Source: Gari tellinella
Taxonomy: Eukaryota > Mollusca > Bivalvia > Cardiida > Psammobiidae
DNA: 64,000 nucleotides
Direction of reading: 5' to 3'
Assembly: GCA_922989275.2 (NCBI GenBank)
Contig: OV277867.1
Span: forward strand, 8,804,001 to 8,868,000
The translations under genes were made by a program, and so were the position numbers. Below, piece after piece: positions 33,601-44,305 of this stretch (positions are counted from its first letter, which is position 1; every line of letters begins with the position of its first letter). The notes beneath the pieces were generated by a model that was not told where the DNA came from, did no database searches, and was given only the letters and a program-made list of their open reading frames with translations.

Positions 33601-35150
33601 GGGCCTGTGTTTAGGTTTCGAAATCTGTGTTTAAGTTTAGAAAAATGCCTTTAACTTATATGTCCCTTGAGGTATTGCTTCCATAGTTGGTATGTGTGTG
33701 TATATAGACAAGACCTTTCCATGCTCAGAAAGATTTGGACCCCTGTGACCTTGACCTTGAACTTAGGGCCTGTGTTTAGGTTTCGAAATCTGTGTTTAAG
33801 TTTAGAAAAATGCCTTTAACTTCTATGTCCCTTGAGGTATTGCTTCCATAGTTGGTATGTGTGTTTATATGGACAAAACCTTTCCATGCACAGAAAAATT
33901 TGGACCCCTGTGACCTTGACCTTGAACTTAGGGCCTGCGTTTAGGTTTCGAAATCTGTGTTTAGGTTAAGAAAAATGCCTTTAACTTCCATGTCCCTTGA
34001 GGTATTGCTTTCATAGTTGGTATGTACAATGTATGTGTATATGGACAAGACCTTTACATGCACAGAAAAATTTAGACCCCTTTGACCTTGAACTTAGGGC
34101 CTGTGTTTAGGTTTTGAAATCTGTGTTTAGGTTTAGAAAAATGCCTTTAACTTCTATGACCTTTGAGGTAATGCTTTCATAGTTGGTATGCATGTGTATA
34201 TGGACAAAACCTTTAGAAGCACAGAAAAATGTAGACCCCTGTGACCTTGACCTTGAACTTAGGGCCTGTGTTTAGGTTTCGAAATCTGTGTTTAGGTTTC
34301 GAAAAATGCCTTTAACTTCTATATCCTTTGAGGTATTGCTTTCATAGTCGGTATGTGTGTGTATATAACCAAGACCTTTCCATGCACAGATAAATTTGGA
34401 CCCTTGTGACCTTGACCTTGAATTTCGGGCCTGTGTTTAGGTTTTGAAAAATGCCTTTTTTTCTATATCCTTTGAGGTATTGCTTTCATAGTTGGTATGT
34501 GTGTGTATATGGACAAGACCTTTCCAGGCTCAGCAAAATTTTTGACCCCTGTGACCTTGACCTAGATCTTAGGGCCCATTTTTAGTTTTCGAAATCTGTG
34601 TGGTGGTTTCTCAAAAATTTTATTACTCCTATGTCCATTGAAATATTCCTTTCATATTCAGTTTGCATGTGTATGTGGACAAGATCTTTCCTTGCATGTA
34701 AAATGTTTGAGCCCTCTTACCTTGACCTTGAACTTAGGACCCGCGTTTAGGTTTCAAGGTCTGAGTTTAGGTTTCTCAAAATTTCTTTAACTCATATTAA
34801 TATATATCTCCATTGAGATATTTCTTTCATATTTGGCATGCATGTGTATATGGACAAGACCTTTCCATGCATGCAAAAAAATTAGCCCAGTGTCCTTGAC
34901 CTTGAACTAAGGTCCCGAAAGGTTTTAGGTTTCGAAATCTGCGTTTAGGTTTCAGAAATGCTTATAATTCCTATGTCCCTTGAGGTGTTATTTTCATATT
35001 TGATTTGCCAGTGTATATGGACAAGACCTTTCACTGCAGGCAAAAAGGTTGACCTCTGTGACCTCGAGTGTGCTTTTAAGTTTCTAAAGGTGCCGGTGGC
35101 GAGCTTTGTTGTCTCTCTGACAACTCTTGTTATTGACATTTTATAGGATT
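30625..35150 (+). repeat. 160-bp minisatellite element, copy 2, about 20 units
   Basis: Starts TTTTTAGCTCGCCTGTAGG and (GTC)n, then some twenty ~160-bp units (ATGCCTTTAACTTCTATATC, TGGACAAGACCTTTCCATGC, GACCTTGAACTTAGGGCCTG). A second partial (GTCGTC)n start occurs near 32937, which suggests two arrays joined. It ends GGCGAGCTTTGTTGTCTCTC as in copy 1. Confidence 0.82.
31085..32192. mobile_element. M6 element, TA target, inside a minisatellite unit
   Basis: 1108 bp; ends CAGTCGAATACCGTTACCTC / GAGGTAACGGTATTCGACTG; TA at both sides. Neighbouring units show the empty site CTTCTATATCCC, proving the insertion point. Interior frames are short and match no transposase I know. Confidence 0.88.
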
Positions 35151-35400
35151 TAAACGATTTGGTGGACATTCCTATCAATTCATGGGAATTCAAACCCGTG
35201 AACAATGTTTTGAAACAGACATTTATCATATTGACTACCAAAAGACATTCTCTTATCAAGTCTCGCGAGTCTCGTATGCGCCGCACGAGATTTGCGATAT
35301 AGCGCGAGGTTTCAATTCCGTCAGTGTATAATTCTGTGGTTAGAGTAAATAAAAATTGTTCCATTAATTCTTAGTACCCTGGCGGCAAATTTATACTGAT

Positions 35401-35474
35401 TAACTTTGCAAAACGTTTGGATCCAGATGAGATGCCACATAACGTGGCATCCCATCAGGATCCAAACTATTTGA
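35401..35474. repeat. H2 hairpin
   Basis: AAACGTTTGGATCCAGATGA, tip GCCACATAACGTGGC. Confidence 0.55.
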
Positions 35475-35930
35475 CAGTCTGACTCCATTTGGAAAAGAAA
35501 TTTTGAAAAATCTATATTTAGTTCTAACAGTAGTAGACAACAATTATCGTTACAAAAATTAATGAAAACAATTACCCAGCATGCAACTGAAAAAGTTTAA
35601 AAATTTGCAGAAGCTCAATGCATGACTGTGTTTCTTAGTCATTTGCCTATATATATTGATGCTGTTGAATATTATAGCAAGATTGAAAAAAAGCAGAAAG
35701 ATTCTAAAGGAGCTATCTGCTTTACTTTTCATCTTGCTTTAAGCAATTGCATATGCCTTAAAGGTTTGGCTGCAAAGAAAGGAATAGTATATAACCTTAT
35801 CAGATAACACATTGATAGATGTTTGATATCGATCCAAATTATTTGAAAATACTGGTATAAGCACTTCTGTTGCCAGCATAGTGATGATTTGAGTTATGCT
35901 TTTGCACATATGGTCACTTGATATGGTTAA
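35475..35930. other. Intron sequence, one M2-like half hairpin
   Basis: AGCAGAAAGATTCTAAAGGAG near 35692 is an M2-like hairpin remnant. Nothing else recognised. Confidence 0.4.
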
Positions 35931-36023
35931 ATCTTAATCTCATAGCCTGTTTCTAGTTTTGAAAACAGCTAGGTGACCTTGTTATTCTCAGACAGGTTGA
36001 AAGAAAAGCAGAACGTACCTTAA

Positions 36024-36273
36024 CCCTTTGAACCCTAGTCTCGCATATATGCGTCATTTGCAAACAGCCTACCTGTGAGGAGTACACTAAAGTCTTGTCC
36101 TATGCAAATAGTGTTGACCCTGATCAGAGGGCTCCTCAAGGAGCCCTCTGATCAGGGTCTACACTGTTTGTCATTTTGACATATATTGTAAAAATCAATT
36201 CTAAAATGTCAAAAATGGACTACACTAAATTGAACACTAGAATTGTCCATTTGAGGTTTCAGGGAGGAAAGGG
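36024..36273 (+). mobile_element. T2 MITE in a T1 hairpin tip
   Basis: 250 bp; TTAA 36020-36023 and 36274-36277. Flanks AACGTACC and GGCTCATTCTG are the split T1 palindrome; the T1 host spans about 35927-36310. H2 tip GGGCTCCTCAAGGAGCCC. Confidence 0.85.
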
Positions 36274-36337
36274 TTAAGGCTCATTCTGCTCATTGTACAG
36301 ACCAAGCATAATACAGCTACATAAAATGCTTTAAATG

Positions 36338-36562
36338 CATGTGGGTGTTAAACAATGTAGATCAAGACCAGTTGCCACACCTTTGACACGGCAGCTGGCC
36401 TTGATCCACACGGTAGTCTGTTTGCAATGCAATAAGTCAAGTTTTCTCATGGCATGGCTCAAATATATTTGTGCTAAAATATTATTATTCCATTGCAAAC
36501 AGTTTGGAGCCAGTTTAGATGCCATGTAATGTGGTGTCTGATCAGGGTGCAAAATGTTTGCC
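36338..36562. repeat. H2-related inverted repeats
   Basis: Two imperfect palindromes, GTAGATCAAGACCAGTTG...CCTTGATCCAC and GCAAACAGTTTGGAGCCAG...GGGTGCAAAATGTTTGCC. Confidence 0.5.
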
Positions 36563-36795
36563 ACTCAAGTTTTAATAAATCTTTAATACCTTCAAAGCAC
36601 TGTTATGTAATTTTTCTATTGCAAAAAAACTTGAAAGAATAATGGCCCTAGATCTCGTATCATATTTTCATTAATTTAAGATGGGTGACTCAGCTTAAAG
36701 CAGACTAAAAGTAAAGTAGGGGCTTTCTGTTTTATTTTCTGCCTGTTAGGAAGCAAGAATTCTTTCCAATGGTTATTAATATCAGGAGAGTTTAA

Positions 36796-37038
36796 CCCAT
36801 TACTCCATAGTCTGTTTCTAGAATTGATGATAGGTGACCAGTTAAAGCAGGTTGAAAGTTAAGCAGAATGTGCCTTAAGGCACATTCTGCTTTACTTTCA
36901 GCCCGCTTTAAGCTACTATCTGCTAGAATATAGAATATATTTCTTTCAATACATATTCATAAAGTATGAATTGAAACTATTTTCTTCTGTGGAAGAATAA
37001 ATTAAAAGTGTAAAAATGTGTTTCTATGGAGTAATGGG
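36796..37038. mobile_element. T1 MITE
   Basis: TTAA 36792-36795, right TTCA 37039-37042; 243 bp; H1 centred near 36877. Confidence 0.85.
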
Positions 37039-37124
37039 TTCAAAGCATATGGAAGCATTTCTATGAGAAAACTTAAAAGAAAACCAGTTTTATTGCAACC
37101 TAGAAGCCCAGTTTTCTGCATTAA

Positions 37125-37380
37125 CCCATTACCCCATAAATATGCCTTTTTACCACTTTCAATTATTATTCATACACTGATGAAAATAGTTAAATAGTTG
37201 CAAATTATACAGTTATGAATAAGCACCATAAGAAATGTTTTCTATAACTTAGCAGATTTGTAGCTTAAAGCAGGCTGAAAGTAAAGCAGAATGCACCTTA
37301 GGGTGCATTCTGCTTTACTTTCAATTTGCTTTAAGTAATCACCTTTATTTAATACTAGAAATATGCTATGGAGTAATTGA
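37125..37380. mobile_element. T1 MITE
   Basis: TTAA 37121-37124 and 37381-37384; H1 tip TGCACCTTAGGGTGCA. Confidence 0.83.
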
Positions 37381-37408
37381 TTAAAGACATGTACATTCTT
37401 TGGATTAA

Positions 37409-37613
37409 CCCTTAGCCCGCCAAATAAATTGTTGTCTGCTATATTTCTCGTCTGCTTCAAGTTTCAAAGTGCTTCAAAGTTGCTCAAAATTGCTGAAAAT
37501 GCTGTCCGAGTGTCAAACAGCTTTGATCCGGATGAGACGCCGAGTTACTCTGCGTCTCATCCGGATCCAAGCTGTTTGCATATGGAGCTATAGTCGTGAG
37601 TGGCAGGCTAAGG
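37409..37613. mobile_element. T3 MITE
   Basis: 205 bp; TTAA 37405-37408 and 37614-37617; CCCTTAGCCCGCC / GGCAGGCTAAGGG; H2 with CCGGATGAGACGCCGAG. Sister copy at 47631-47836. Confidence 0.88.
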
Positions 37614-37868
37614 GTTAAATTTGCGATATTTCTTGTAGCTGACCTGTAGAATATTTTGTTTCCATTTTCTAGATTCTCTTTATTTTTTAGAAGAAAAAAA
37701 AACCTGACAAGAAATAAATCACTTTCATCAACTTTTCACTCACTAAATACGTTCAGAGCATTAATTTTGTAGTAATGTTTTCTCAGCCTCTGTCTCTTTG
37801 CAAACTAACAGTCGTTAATCACCTATTTCTGCATGGAGTGAAGAGTACAGAAAAATCTATCTTTTTAA

Positions 37869-38115
37869 CCCATAACCCCATAAATACGCATTTTTACGCC
37901 TTTTATTTATTCCTCAACTCAAGAAAATAGTTCTAATTTATACAGACATCATGAATATTTATCATAGTAAATTTTTTCTATATTCTAGCAGATGGTAGCT
38001 TAAAGCAGGCTGAAAGTAAAGCAGAATGCGCCTTAAGGCGCATTCTGCTTTACTTTCAACCTGCTTTAAGTGGTCACCTGTTTTCAAAACTAGAATCAGG
38101 CTATGGGGTAATGGG
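37869..38115. mobile_element. T1 MITE
   Basis: Left TTAA 37865-37868, right end GGGTAATGGG followed by ATAA; H1 centred near 38035. Confidence 0.83.
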
Positions 38116-38130
38116 ATAACTACCATTATA

Positions 38131-38400
38131 TGAATGTGGTTAACACATTGGACTACGGTACCAGGGGTCGTGAGTTCGATCCCCCACCGGACCAGCGGTC
38201 TGACTAGGGGATTTTTTCTGAATCCCCGATGATGTACAGGAATGTTCTTAAGCAAGACATGTACCGCGAATTGCTTCTCTCCACCCAGGGGTTAAAATGG
38301 GTACAGGTCTGTGAAGGGTCTGAGTCGGTACTGTGGCTGCATTTGACTGCGCCATAAATTATGTTAGCAGTGCTCAATATTGTAGGCAAGATGGCTCGAT
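38131..38400 (+). mobile_element. V-SINE-like retroposon (tRNA head)
   Basis: tRNA-derived head GTGGTTAACACATTGGACTA with box B GAGTTCGATCCC (38172-38183). A central block (AATGTTCTTAAGCAAGACAT, then GCTTCTCTCCACCCAGGGGT) resembles the V-domain of V-SINEs such as the molluscan RUDI group. No poly(A) or clear duplication was found, so the ends are approximate. Confidence 0.6.
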
Positions 38401-38505
38401 GATCAGGGGAGTATATGTACAGTTGGCTGAGCGGTCATTCGGACTGAAAGTAGACTATAACTTGGTATATTATTATTTATTATTTTTCGACGTTTGAGGC
38501 AGATC

Positions 38506-38577
38506 GGTTGCTTTGGATCTCGATGAGACACCATGCTATATATATGTGGCGTCCCATCAATATTCAAACTGTTTGCA
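38506..38577. repeat. H2-type hairpin
   Basis: TTGGATCTCGATGAGACACC ... GGCGTCCCATCAATATTC, AAACTGTTTGC. A small M4-like remnant (ACTTTGAAATATGGG) lies near 38730. Confidence 0.5.
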
Positions 38578-38786
38578 CAGATAATCACGATACCCCACGC
38601 TAGCATGCAAAGAGTAAAGTCAATTTTAAACTTAACCATATTTTTCTGCTGAATTTCTACAAGTCAACCTTCAGCTTAAGTCAAACATACCAGTAGTTCA
38701 AAATGAAATCATGGCTAAGCCATATAACTTTGAAATATGGGTAAATTTGACTTAAGTGGGCTGGAGATAATGAGGTTTGGCTTTAA

Positions 38787-39029
38787 TTCATTCCTCCCTG
38801 AAACGTTAAATGGACAATTCCAGTTTCCTTTTTAGTCCAGTCCATTTCTGACTTTTAAGAGTTGTTTTTGTCAATGTTTGGCATTATGACAAACAGTGAA
38901 GACCCTGATCAGAGGGCTCCTTTTGGAGCCCTCTGATCTGGGTCTTCACAGTTTGCATAAGACAAGTGTTCTATTCCCATGTACACTGTTTGAAAAGGAC
39001 GCCTATATGCGGGACTAGGGTTCAAAGGG
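38787..39029 (-). mobile_element. T2 MITE, intact
   Basis: 243 bp; TTAA 38783-38786 and 39030-39033; H2 tip GGGCTCCTTTTGGAGCCC. It ends about 170 bp upstream of the microexon. Confidence 0.88.
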
Positions 39030-39205
39030 TTAATTAATTCCATCTCATCAGTCAGCACCTAGAGTTGACTTCACGTCCAAGTTTCTTGGCATATGTTGCC
39101 AAAGAAATATCAATGCTTACATGGAGAAAATAGCTGAGTTGTATATATACCTTGTGTATGTATTTCTTTGTATTAAAACTATTCTTCTTCTTCTTCTTCC
39201 TTCAG

Positions 39206-39238
39206 GATACCCCTACAGTAAACGAAACTCCAAGTGTC
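39206..39238 (+). CDS. Exon 4, 33-nt microexon
   Basis: Microexon of 33 nt (11 codons, DTPTVNETPSV), phase 0 at both ends. It is preceded by a strong (TTC)n polypyrimidine tract ending CTTCAG and followed by a consensus GTAAGT donor. It starts with the same Asp-Thr as exon 3 and the next exon contains Pro-Asp-Thr, so these short exons may be duplicated linkers. Its small size and symmetry make it a good candidate for alternative splicing. It is too short to be certain without transcripts. Confidence 0.66.
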
Positions 39239-39364
39239 GTAAGTATAATTTCAAACTAAATAAATCATAAACTAAATCTGAATAAAACTTTGTGAGCTTT
39301 TTTATGCAGACTATCAAACATGTGCAAAATGGACAGTTCATATTGATTTTAGCTCTTTCAAAAC

Positions 39365-39540
39365 TAAGTAACTCTTATGGGTTATAAGATTCCCTTGTGA
39401 ATCATTTTAGACATCAAAACATGAAACAGTCTACTTGGAATTCTGGGTAGTTTCATAAATACTGGTCTAAATTAGCAAACATTGTAGACCCAGAACAGAG
39501 GGCAGAGCTCTCTGTTCTGGGTCTACACTGTTTTCAAATG
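39365..39540. repeat. Family O repeat with H2
   Basis: GATTCCCTTGTGAATCATTT, CAGTCTACTTGGAATTCTGG, then GCAAACATTGTAGACCCAGA hairpin. Confidence 0.6.
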
Positions 39541-39546
39541 TAATTA

Positions 39547-39903
39547 CAGCGCTCCCTCTCTACAACGGCCCTCCCAACAACGATTCCCTCTTCACAACGA
39601 CGCTTGCTGCTGATCCCGAAACAAGAACTTATGTCCAACCTTTTTACGTCTGCAATAATCTTCTGCTTTAAGTTGTCGTCTGCTGATTTCTCAAAATTAC
39701 ATATTGGGCATTTTGACATAACAAACCTTAGTGACGAGTGACAAACAGCTTGAATCCAGATCAGACGCCGCGTTACGCGGCGTCTGATCTGGATTCAAGC
39801 TGTTTGCAAATGTAATCCTATTTCCCTCTCTATAACGAATCCCTCCGAACAACGCACACATTTGTTGTCTCCCATTGGATGTCGTTGTAGAGAGGGAACG
39901 CTG
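39547..39903. mobile_element. M5 element, TA target
   Basis: 357 bp; CAGCGCTCCCTCTCTACAAC / GTTGTAGAGAGGGAACGCTG; TA on both sides; internal CTCTCTATAACG repeats and an H2 hairpin with GCCGCGTTACGCGGC tip. Confidence 0.85.
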
Positions 39904-39974
39904 TAGTATATTTGGTTCATAGTGTTGAAAGAGTTAAGGCACTCTTGAAACTTCTACCAGTCTTGTATCAAATG

Positions 39975-41440
39975 CTCCTATAGGAGCTGTCTGCTTTACT
40001 TTCATCTTGCTTTAAGCTGCCACCTGTATTTAAATCTCTTACAGGAGAATTCTTCTTTACTTTCATCTTGCATATTGATCGAGCTGTCACCTGTATTAAA
40101 ATCTCTTTCAGGAGAATTCTTCTTTTCTTTCATCTTGCTTTAAGCTACCACCTGTATTTAAATCTCTTACAGGAGAGTTCTCTTTTCTTTCATCTTGCTT
40201 TAAGCTGCCACCTGTATTTAAATCTCTTACAGGAGAGTTCTTCTTTTCTTTCATCTTGCTTTAAGCTGCCACCTGTATTTAAATCTCTTTCAGGAGAATT
40301 CTTCTTTTCTTTCATCTTGCTTTAAAGGGACTCGCAACCGGATGGTGTACTTGTCAAAATAAAATAAAATACTCAAATAAAAGCAAATTTGTGGCATTAT
40401 TTGGCTTCTGACATTAAAAAAATATGATCAGTCCAAAAAAAGTCTCAAGAATCGTCTAGGAATCTTAAATTTTTAGATATTTTCCATCGTTTTTCTATAC
40501 CGACTAGTAGACGGTATAGTTGTTGTTGTTGCTTCTCTACACGGGCTCAGACATAAACACGAGCCGAATTACGAAGTTGTATGCACTTTCGATCGCTACA
40601 CATTGAAATACGTTAAATCGATCCGAGATAAACGGATAGTTCTGTGGTCCATTGGTCTAAGCGGTTTCCCCTATTTTGCCTTCTGTCCGCCAATGCCGGG
40701 CCCCGGGTTCGAATCCCACCAGAGACCAATATTTTTTTTTATTGAAATACATTTTTTTTAAACAGAATTTCTTATCCTAAACTAATTCTTTACCATTTAT
40801 ATAAGCGTTTGACACATATTTACAAATTACTATTTTTAATGCACCATCTGGTTGCGAGTCGCTTTAAGCTACCACCTGTATTTAAATCTCTTACAGGAGA
40901 GTTCTTCTTTTCTTTCATCTTGCTTTAAGCTGCCACCTGTATTTAAATCTCTTACAGGAGAGTTCTTCTTTTCTTTCATCTTGCTTTAAGCTGCCACCTG
41001 TATTTAAATCTCTTACAGGAGAGTTCTTCTTTTCTTTCATCTTGCTTTAAGCTGCCACCTGTATTTACATCTCTTACAGGAGAGTTCTTCTTTTCTTTCA
41101 TCTTGCTTTAAGCTGCCACCTGTATTTAAATCTCTTACAGGAGAGTTCTTCTTTTCTTTCATCTTGCTTTAAGCTGCCACCTGTATTTAAATCTCTTACA
41201 GGAGAGTTCTTCTTTTCTTTCATCTTGCTTTAAGCTGCCACCTGTATTTACATCTCTTACAGGAGAGTTCTTCTTTTCTTTCATCTTGCTTTAAGCTGCC
41301 ACCTGTATTTAAATCTCTTACAGGAGAATTCTTCTTTACTTTCATCTTGCTTTAAGCTGCCACCTGTATTTAAATCTCTTACAGGAGAATTCTTCTTTAC
41401 TTTCATCTTGCTTTAAGTTCCCACCTGTATTTAGCAGTGT
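39975..41440 (+). repeat. 61-bp tandem satellite split by T5
   Basis: About five units before and nine after the T5 insertion. The unit is TTTAAGCTGCCACCTGTATT ... CAGGAGAGTTCTTCTTTTC ... CATCTTGC. It equals the right half of an M2-type hairpin plus flank (compare TGCTTTAAGCTGTCACCTGT at 22381), so the satellite appears to have arisen from MITE sequence. Confidence 0.85.
40326..40863 (+). mobile_element. T5 element with tRNA-like module, copy 2
   Basis: 538 bp; TTAA 40322-40325 and 40864-40867, inside the satellite motif GC-TTTAA-GC. Nearly identical to copy 1. The tRNA-like region is about 40641-40728 (box B GGTTCGAATCC) and is followed by a T9 run. Confidence 0.9.
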
Positions 41441-41509
41441 CAGTGAACTTGGTCATGTGTGATGCGTCTGTAAAGAAGAATAGATAGAAGTGCTCTAATG
41501 AGGAAACTG

Positions 41510-41750
41510 GGGCCCGTTTCATAAAACTTTGTACGACAAATGTTGTCGTAAGTCAGATTATAAAAGTATCAATTATTATTTATTTCTCCATCTAATCCTG
41601 TCTTGTGACATCTTTTTGGAATCGTCTTGAAAAGATGATTCCAAAGAGATGTCACAGGACAGGATTAGATAGAGAAATCAGGAATTAAATGTATTTTAAA
41701 GTTCTGACTTACGACAACATTTGTTGTACGAAGTTTTATGAAACGGGCCC
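41510..41750. mobile_element. GGGCCCG-MITE, intact
   Basis: Inverted ends GGGCCCGTTTCATAAAACTT and complement; long palindrome with GACATCTTTTTGGAATCGTC. Duplication not clear. It ends 52 bp before exon 5. Confidence 0.82.
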
Positions 41751-41801
41751 CTGGTAACTGTAATATCATTATCATCATTCTTTTCTGTTTCTTATCTCTA
41801 G

Positions 41802-42044
41802 CCGGATACTTCTGCTGAAGACGCTGCAGCTGAGAGACGACGGCGGCAACGAGAAGAGGAAGAAGAAGAAGCCAGACAGCAGCAGGAACAGGAAGAGGCA
41901 GAACAGAGACGTCAGGCAGAGCTAGAGGAAAGACGTAGACAGGAAGAAGGGGCCAGACAAAGAGAAGAAGAAGAAGCAGAGAGACGAAGAGAAGTTGAAG
42001 AAGAAAGAAGGAGACTTGAGGAGGAAGAAGCAAGGCAAAGAAAG
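41802..42044 (+). CDS. Exon 5, E/R/Q-rich single-helix segment
   Basis: Exon of 243 nt (81 codons), phase 0 in and out. The acceptor is TTCTTATCTCTAG and the donor AAG|GTATTC. After a short PDTSAEDAAAERRRR entry it is a continuous alternation of Glu and Arg with Gln and Ala (EEARQQQEQEEAEQRRQ and similar). The i/i+4 charge pattern is that of a stable single alpha-helix or coiled coil, as in the central region of caldesmon, smoothelin-like and trichohyalin-like proteins. This is the strongest coding signal in the window. A GGGCCC-type MITE ends 52 bp upstream of the acceptor. Identity beyond 'charged helical cytoskeletal protein' is not established. Confidence 0.85.
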
Positions 42045-42064
42045 GTATTCAAAAAAAGAGTGTA

Positions 42065-42295
42065 CAGTAAAACCTCTCACGAAAGAGGTTAGTAATTCCT
42101 CTCTGTAACGACCTCTAAAACAAAAGATTACTTGATTGTATAAAAGACAGGTGACAGCTTAAAGCTAGGTTACAGTAAAACAGAAAGCTCCTAAAGGAGC
42201 TTTCCGTTATACTGTTACCTTGCTTTAAGCAATCACCTGTCATAAACACCTAATAATTAACACAATTTAGTGGTCGTAATAGAGAGGTTTTACTG
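42065..42295. mobile_element. M2 MITE
   Basis: 231 bp; CAGTAAAACCTCTCACGAAA / TAATAGAGAGGTTTTACTG; it starts 20 bp after the exon 5 donor. Confidence 0.82.
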
Positions 42296-42403
42296 TTCTT
42301 ATAACATCGTGAGTCACACACAAATCCTAATGGAGACAGGTTAGTAGATATTTAGCTGCATTTGTTTGGGATTTCTTGTCTAATTATTTTCAGGAATTAA
42401 CTT

Positions 42404-42475
42404 TTAAAGTAGCTGAAAGTAAAGCAGAAAGTTCAGATGTGAGCTTTCTGCTTTACTTTTAACCTGTTATAAGCT
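42404..42475. repeat. M2/H1-type hairpin
   Basis: AGTAGCTGAAAGTAAAGCAG ... CTGCTTTACTTTTAACCTGT with AAAGTTCAGATGTGAGCTTT tip. Confidence 0.6.
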
Positions 42476-42623
42476 CCCAACTTATGGATCTGTATAAAGG
42501 CAGCGGGAATATTATTAGGGACAAGAAAAGGTATTTTCTTTGTGGAATAGGTTTCTTTGAGGAATAGGTAGTAGATAGAGGGTAGGGGGGAGAGTAAAAA
42601 GAAATTGGCCAACATTTGGACTG

Positions 42624-42812
42624 CACTAAAAACCCTCTCTATTACGACCACAAAAAGAAGGTAAATTCATTGTATGAAAGTCAAATGACAGCTTAAAGCA
42701 TGGTGTAAGTAAGACAGAAAGCTCCCAAAGGAGATTACTGATTTAGTTTCCTCGTGCTTTAAGCAACCACCTACTGGTTAACACAGTTCAGTTGTGGTAT
42801 TAGAAGACATTT
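42624..42812. mobile_element. M2 MITE, decayed
   Basis: CACTAAAAACCCTCTCTATT ... TTCAGTTGTGGTATTAG; the hairpin is imperfect. Confidence 0.6.
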
Positions 42813-43077
42813 GTGCAAAAAGTTTAAATGACATTACAGACACTTACTTTTTTGCAGAGAATTCAATCATCATAGCAAATTGCTGCAAGAAAATATTTTT
42901 TTGTAAGATCTAATTTTCAGCTAGGAGAGCTTAACTTGTTCAACACTGAATAAATAGTGTCTGCTTATTATACTAATGTCTGCTGTTAATTGTTGCCACA
43001 CAATGACTAAACCAGACTTATTACTTTGCAAACAGTATAGACCCAGACCAGCTGCCATGTCTCTTAATCCTATTTAA

Positions 43078-43321
43078 CCCTTTACCCCATAGCCAGTTTC
43101 TAGTTTTGAAAATGGGTGACCACTTAAAGCAGGTTGAAAGTAAAGTAGAATGTGCCTTAAGGCACATTCTGCTTTACTTTCAGCCTGCTTTAAGCTACCA
43201 CCTACTAGAATATAGAAAATATTTCTTATGATATATATTTATGACTGTATAAATTGGAACTATTTTCTTCAGCGGAGGAATAAACTGAGTGCACTAAAAG
43301 GCGCTTCTATGAGGGAAAGGG
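43078..43321. mobile_element. T1 MITE, intact
   Basis: 244 bp; TTAA 43074-43077 and 43322-43325; H1 centred near 43159. Confidence 0.88.
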
Positions 43322-43533
43322 TTAAGTTATTGAGCAATTAAACTGTATTTTAACAATATATTTCAAAATGACAAACAGTGTAGACCCAGATCAGAGGCCT
43401 CACTGGTACACTGTTTGTAATGACAAGTATACTCGTAGCTAGGGTTGAATGTGTTATTAAAAAATTGAAAGAAAAAGAATATAAAAGAATAATTTTGATG
43501 TAGATACAAACATATATATATTTATACATGTAC

Positions 43534-43735
43534 AGTCAAACTCTCCTATTTCAACCAGAAAGAACATGGTATTCAAAAGAACACTAATTCCTGGTAATTA
43601 AGATAGATTGTAGCTTTAAGCAAGTTAAAAGTAAAGCAGAAAGCTTCTAAAGGAGCTTTCTGCTTTATTTTTATCTTGCTTTAGGCAGTCACCAAATCAT
43701 ATCCAATGGTGGTAATAGATGGGTTCAATTGTAGT
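43534..43735. mobile_element. M2 MITE, decayed ends
   Basis: CAGTCAAACTCTCCTATTTC ... GGTAATAGATGGGTTCAATT; hairpin AAGTAAAGCAGAAAGCTTC. Confidence 0.65.
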
Positions 43736-44300
43736 GCATTAAGATCAAGGTTACCATAGCGAGAGGTGAATGCAAAAAAGGCTCTAAGTGCATTTGAATT
43801 AAGAACCACTTAGAACCTTCTCGCTTTCATCCCTTGATAGGCACTAAGAGCGGCCAAGTGACTGCTGATGAGAGTATGGTATCAATTATCACTAATCTCA
43901 GCTCTGACATGTTACCTAATGCTGCGTAGCAGATTACACATGTACATGGAATTGTCGGTTTATCTTAGTACCAGTCAAGCACTATAATTTCTAGAACTAG
44001 TCTGCTGATGTACTCTGGGTAGTATAGCTAGTATAGTGTTAAAGTAACTGGGGAACCAATCTCTTGCAGCAGTTCAAATAGGTTTCGGATTGAAAAGTTT
44101 TCGGGAAGGTACAGGTAGGCGTTCAGTTTTGACTATTTCCTGGAAATCTTGTATTCTTGGAGGGATTTTGTGTGTGGTTAAATCTTGAAGTGCTGATACT
44201 TATTGTACTTGCAAACAGTTTGGATACAGGTCATATGCCAAAAAAGTTGGCGTCTTATCAGGATCCAAATTGTTCGCTGCTTAGATCTTGTTTCTGTACA
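43736..44300. other. Intron sequence with one H2 hairpin
   Basis: GCAAACAGTTTGGATACAGG near 44211 pairs with ATCAGGATCCAAATTGTTCG. Otherwise nothing recognised. Confidence 0.4.
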
Positions 44301-44305
44301 TATAA

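Larger units (their letters stand above)
30459..35338. mobile_element. 4.9 kb composite TIR element, 7-bp duplication
   Basis: Inverted ends CACGGAATTATACAAGACGG and TCAGTGTATAATTCTGTG (complement CACAGAATTATACACTGA), continuing as GGAAT..AAC for about 40 bp. GTTAGAG is duplicated exactly at 30452-30458 and 35339-35345. The interior is mostly a 160-bp minisatellite with one nested TA element. No transposase frame was seen. The duplication length does not settle the superfamily. Confidence 0.82.

Noticed and set aside
34945..35364. 139-codon minus-strand frame
   Set aside because: It runs across the end of the minisatellite element and the right TIR of the 4.9 kb element. No domain, and its content is repeat translation.
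38403..38639. 78-codon minus frame after the V-SINE
   Set aside because: Overlaps an H2-type hairpin; no homology recognised.
41665..42033. 122-codon minus-strand Leu/Val-rich frame
   Set aside because: Antisense of exon 5; the E/R-rich plus frame with matching splice sites is the coding strand.
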